Program-made: the position numbers and the translations under genes
Assembly: GCF_016863515.1 (NCBI RefSeq)
Contig: NZ_BOPA01000010.1
Location: 186,001 to 250,000, forward strand
DNA: 64,000 nucleotides
Direction: 5' to 3'
Source: Micromonospora gifhornensis
GTDB lineage: Bacteria > Actinomycetota > Actinomycetes > Mycobacteriales > Micromonosporaceae
Shown here: positions 62,097-64,000 of the stretch, piece by piece
How the letters are laid out: each line of letters opens with the position of its first letter
Position numbering within the stretch: the stretch's first letter is position 1
The notes under the pieces: generated by a model
Told to the model about the DNA's origin: nothing
The model's input: the letters and a program-made list of their open reading frames with translations, nothing else
Databases searched by the model: none

Positions 62097-62369
62097 GTCG
62101 TCGTCCCGATCGACTCGGGCCGGGCATCCGCGGGCCGGATCGTGACACCGCGGAGCGGTCGGACGATGTGGGTGGCTGGTGGTGGTGCCCGCCCGCTGAG
62201 AGTCATGCTTCTGCGCCGACGATCAGTGATCAATGGAAGATGTCGGTCAGTACTCGGTCAGTGACGAGGCGCGATCCTGACCGTTAGGCTCATTGCCGGG
62301 AGTCATCGGTGGCCGTCGTTGTCGATTGATGGGAAGTCGCAGGTCAGCGCGGGCTCGTGGGGAGGCAAC
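62097..62369. promoter_or_regulatory. Divergent region of S8 protease and winged-helix gene
   Basis: 273 bp without a gene. It contains a perfect tandem 8-mer within 11-bp units, TCGGTCAGTAC-TCGGTCAGTGA (62243-62264), the short palindrome GATCA-g-TGATC (62221-62231) and TAGGCT (62286-62291), a possible -10. The 11-bp direct repeat is the typical site form of OmpR-type winged-helix regulators, one of which starts just downstream. Confidence 0.55.
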
Positions 62370-62888
62370 GTGTCCGGTGTGGAGATCCCGATCCTGGTCT
62401 GCGTCAGCTCCGACGCCGTTGTGCGGCAGCGCGTGGTCCAACGACTCGACGGCGTGGGTCCGGTGGTGATCTGCGCCGACCTGGCTCAGTTGCGAGCGAT
62501 GTTTCCCGAGCCACCGGGCGAGCCCGATCTGACGGATGCCCGACCTCCTGAACGTCGGGCCGGCGCTGCGGGCGGCTGGGCCGATCTCGTCATCGACCGG
62601 GCCGGGCACCTGGTCAGCTGGCGGGGCGTACCGCTGGGGCTGACCCGTACCGAGCGGGAGCTGCTCGCCCGGTTGGCCAGCTCGCCGGTCAGCCTGTGGA
62701 GCTACGAGCGGCTGTTCGCCTCGGTCTGGGGTGGCGCCTACCTCGGCGACACGGCGATCCTGCACTCGGCGGTCAAGCGACTGCGGCGCAAGCTGCGCGC
62801 CCTGCCCGGTGGGCCCCAGGTGCAGACCGTCCGCGGGGTCGGCTACCGCCTGACCGCACCCCCCGACGCCATCGAGGACCAGAACTGA
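62370..62888 (+). CDS. Orphan OmpR-type winged-helix transcriptional regulator
   Basis: A protein of 172 aa. The N-terminal part (about 1-75) starts like a receiver (VEIPILVCVSSDAVVRQRVVQRL) but is too short and lacks the acidic phosphorylation site, so it is not a normal response regulator. The C-terminal winged helix is clear: GLTRTERELLARLASSPVSLWSYERLFASVWG, then AVKRLRRKLRALPG and TVRGVGYRLTAP. GTG 62370 has GGGGAGG 5 nt upstream. It is divergent from the giant protease, which it may control. Confidence 0.82.
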   Translation: MSGVEIPILVCVSSDAVVRQRVVQRLDGVGPVVICADLAQLRAMFPEPPGEPDLTDARPPERRAGAAGGWADLVIDRAGHLVSWRGVPLGLTRTERELLARLASSPVSLWSYERLFASVWGGAYLGDTAILHSAVKRLRRKLRALPGGPQVQTVRGVGYRLTAPPDAIEDQN

Positions 62889-62943
62889 CACCGCACCGCT
62901 GACCCGGCCCGGGCAGAGTCGCCGCGCGTGACACCATGGCCGG

Positions 62944-63807
62944 GTGAGCAGTACAGCCCCGACGGGGTACGCCCCTTCCGCCGGCCCGCCGCCACCCGAG
63001 TCCGGCCCTGGCTGGCCGCGGTGGCTGGTCGCGCTGACCGTGGTCTGGGGGGTGCTGCTCGCCGGCCTGACCTGGCACTCGGCCCGCAACGATCCGCCGA
63101 CGGTACGCGAGCAGCGCACCATGGCCCAGGCCATGCCGCGCGTGCATGCCGCGATCGGCGAGCTGGTCGCGGCGGCCTCCGGCACGGTGTACGCGCTGGC
63201 ACCGGCCGAGTTCGAGCAGGGCTGCCGGGTCACCCCGTTCGCCGACGGCGCGATCCTGCGCCGCCACGTCGAGCTGGCCGTGCCGGCCGGTGAGGAGCGG
63301 GCCGTGCTGGAGCGGGTCGCCGAGGGACTGCCCTCGCCCTGGCGGGCCGGCGTCCGGCTCACCTCCGACGGCCCCCGGCTGCGCGCCGACGCGGGGGAGT
63401 TCGTCACCGTTTCGGGTCGTACCGTCGCCGACGGCCGGGTGCGCCTGAGCGTCGAAACGGGCTGCCGCCCCGCCGACGCTGTTCTCGCTTCGTTACTGCC
63501 GGAGTACCCACGAGGCCCCGAGTCGGCGGCCCTGAGCGCCGCGCTTTCCGCCCTCGGCGTGCCGGCCGGAGGACCGGACGAGTTGATGCAGGTGGCCTGC
63601 CCGAGCGGCGGGGTGGCGCGTACCCGCCGGGCCGACGTCGCGGCCGCGGCGCAGTCACCCCAGGCCGCGCTCGCGCCCCTGGCCGGTGGGACGCCCGTGG
63701 TGGCCACCGACCAGCTGTACGCCTACCGACACGACGGCGTGGCGGTGCTTGTCGAGCTGTACGAGGACCGAACGGTCCTGGCAGCCACCACCGGATGCGC
63801 AGACTGA
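62944..63807 (+). CDS. Hypothetical signal-anchored protein
   Basis: A protein of 287 aa. After a Pro/Ser-rich stretch a TM helix (about 28-45, LVALTVVWGVLLAGLTW) anchors an extracytoplasmic domain with a repeated pattern and four cysteines (EQGCRVTPF, ETGCRPADA, MQVACPSGG, ATTGCAD). It contains no enzyme motif I recognise. It follows the winged-helix regulator by 55 nt on the same strand. The start is GTG 62944, without a strong ribosome binding site. Confidence 0.7.
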   Translation: MSSTAPTGYAPSAGPPPPESGPGWPRWLVALTVVWGVLLAGLTWHSARNDPPTVREQRTMAQAMPRVHAAIGELVAAASGTVYALAPAEFEQGCRVTPFADGAILRRHVELAVPAGEERAVLERVAEGLPSPWRAGVRLTSDGPRLRADAGEFVTVSGRTVADGRVRLSVETGCRPADAVLASLLPEYPRGPESAALSAALSALGVPAGGPDELMQVACPSGGVARTRRADVAAAAQSPQAALAPLAGGTPVVATDQLYAYRHDGVAVLVELYEDRTVLAATTGCAD

Positions 63808-63814
63808 ACCGCCC

Positions 63815-64000
63815 TCACTCGTCGTCACGGTCGCGGCTGCGGCCCAGCGCGTCCACCCGACCCCACCGGCCGGGGATGTCCAGCAGCTCCACCCGACCCA
63901 TCCCCTCCGGCACGTACGGGTCGATGATCAGGTGTTCGTCCTCGGGTTCGAGCCCGAGCAGGACCCGGACCAGCAGCAGCGGGGTGCCCGCCGACCATGC
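63815..64000 (-). CDS. C-terminal end of a glycogen-debranching-type enzyme (partial)
   Basis: Only the last 61 residues lie in the window; the gene continues beyond 64000. The readable end begins AWSAGTPLLLVRVLLGLEP and contains VPEGMGRVELLDIPGRWGRVDALG, the usual C-terminal wording of bacterial amylo-alpha-1,6-glucosidase-like proteins (the preceding residues are normally Pro-Gln). The stop is at 63815-63817, facing the preceding gene with 7 nt between stops. The family assignment is from the tail only. Confidence 0.65.
   Translation of the reverse strand, partial: AWSAGTPLLLVRVLLGLEPEDEHLIIDPYVPEGMGRVELLDIPGRWGRVDALGRSRDRDDE

Overview
The window is high-GC chromosomal DNA from an actinomycete, most likely a member of the Micromonosporaceae (Micromonospora or Salinispora type). 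This rests on gene content and style, not on a database match: a mycothiol synthase, GlnR, a conservon operon (roadblock, DUF742 and GTPase genes behind a nitrate-sensor-type kinase), CIRCE-controlled groEL, polycysteine-leader sulfurtransferase genes, many GTG/TTG starts, and many start codons lying 6-8 nt after a TAnnnT -10 box, which indicates leaderless mRNAs. I see no rRNA, tRNA, insertion sequence, prophage or CRISPR array. The window reads as stable core chromosome with some lineage-specific cargo.

Layout. 1-4.4 kb holds an ABC-2 exporter pair (ATPase and permease) closed by a strong hairpin, then a DUF3263 protein, a PP2C-like protein and a GNAT. 4.4-12.6 kb is a minus-strand block: an extracytoplasmic sensor protein, CvnA kinase, CvnB, CvnC, CvnD GTPase, a hypothetical protein and a two-domain CDC48-like AAA ATPase. 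13.0-16.8 kb encodes an unusual exporter in which an extracytoplasmic alpha/beta hydrolase is fused through a membrane helix to a cytoplasmic ABC ATPase, followed by its permease. 16.9-19.9 kb has a DUF4232 lipoprotein, a DoxX protein and thrC behind a SAM-I riboswitch. 20.0-22.3 kb has two tandem 338-aa GNAT paralogues. The first is preceded by a compact candidate structured RNA (promoter, three-way junction, terminator) that I cannot assign to a known class. 22.3-28.5 kb has paaN, a GNAT, a cold-shock protein, a Pro-rich membrane protein and groEL behind two CIRCE operators.

28.5-44.9 kb is mixed: small proteins, a tandem-domain GNAT, a polytopic membrane subtilisin divergent from glpD, a lipoprotein, a GlcD-like FAD oxidase, DUF4031, an HD hydrolase, a FUSC-type membrane protein, a PrsW-type protease, a 55-aa membrane protein, a divergent GroES-like protein, an AI-2E family protein, a DinG-type helicase and a DUF402 protein. 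45.4-47.4 kb is a phosphate unit: a PHO-box-like triple repeat, a DUF47 (PhoU-like) gene and pit. 47.4-52.0 kb has a MocA-type oxidoreductase, a NUDIX hydrolase, mshD, a polysaccharide deacetylase and glnR. 52.2-55.8 kb has a membrane protein with a GlnR-box-like motif upstream, an LmeA/DUF2993 protein, and a Cys-rich leader peptide ahead of sseA-sseC. 56.0-57.3 kb is a minus-strand pair: a family-2 glycosyltransferase and a 46-aa protein that is almost only a sortase sorting signal. 57.7-62.1 kb is a very large secreted subtilisin with kelch repeats. 62.4-64.0 kb has an orphan winged-helix regulator, a hypothetical anchored protein and the C-terminal end of a glycogen-debranching-type enzyme.

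Regulation is unusually readable: SAM (thrC), HrcA/CIRCE (groEL), PhoP (DUF47-pit), cysteine supply (sseA-sseC) and possibly GlnR each have a visible cis element. The most promising undescribed items are the three-way-junction RNA at about 20072-20196, the hydrolase-ABC fusion, the micro-LPXTG protein paired with a glycosyltransferase, and the extended conservon next to a CDC48-like ATPase.
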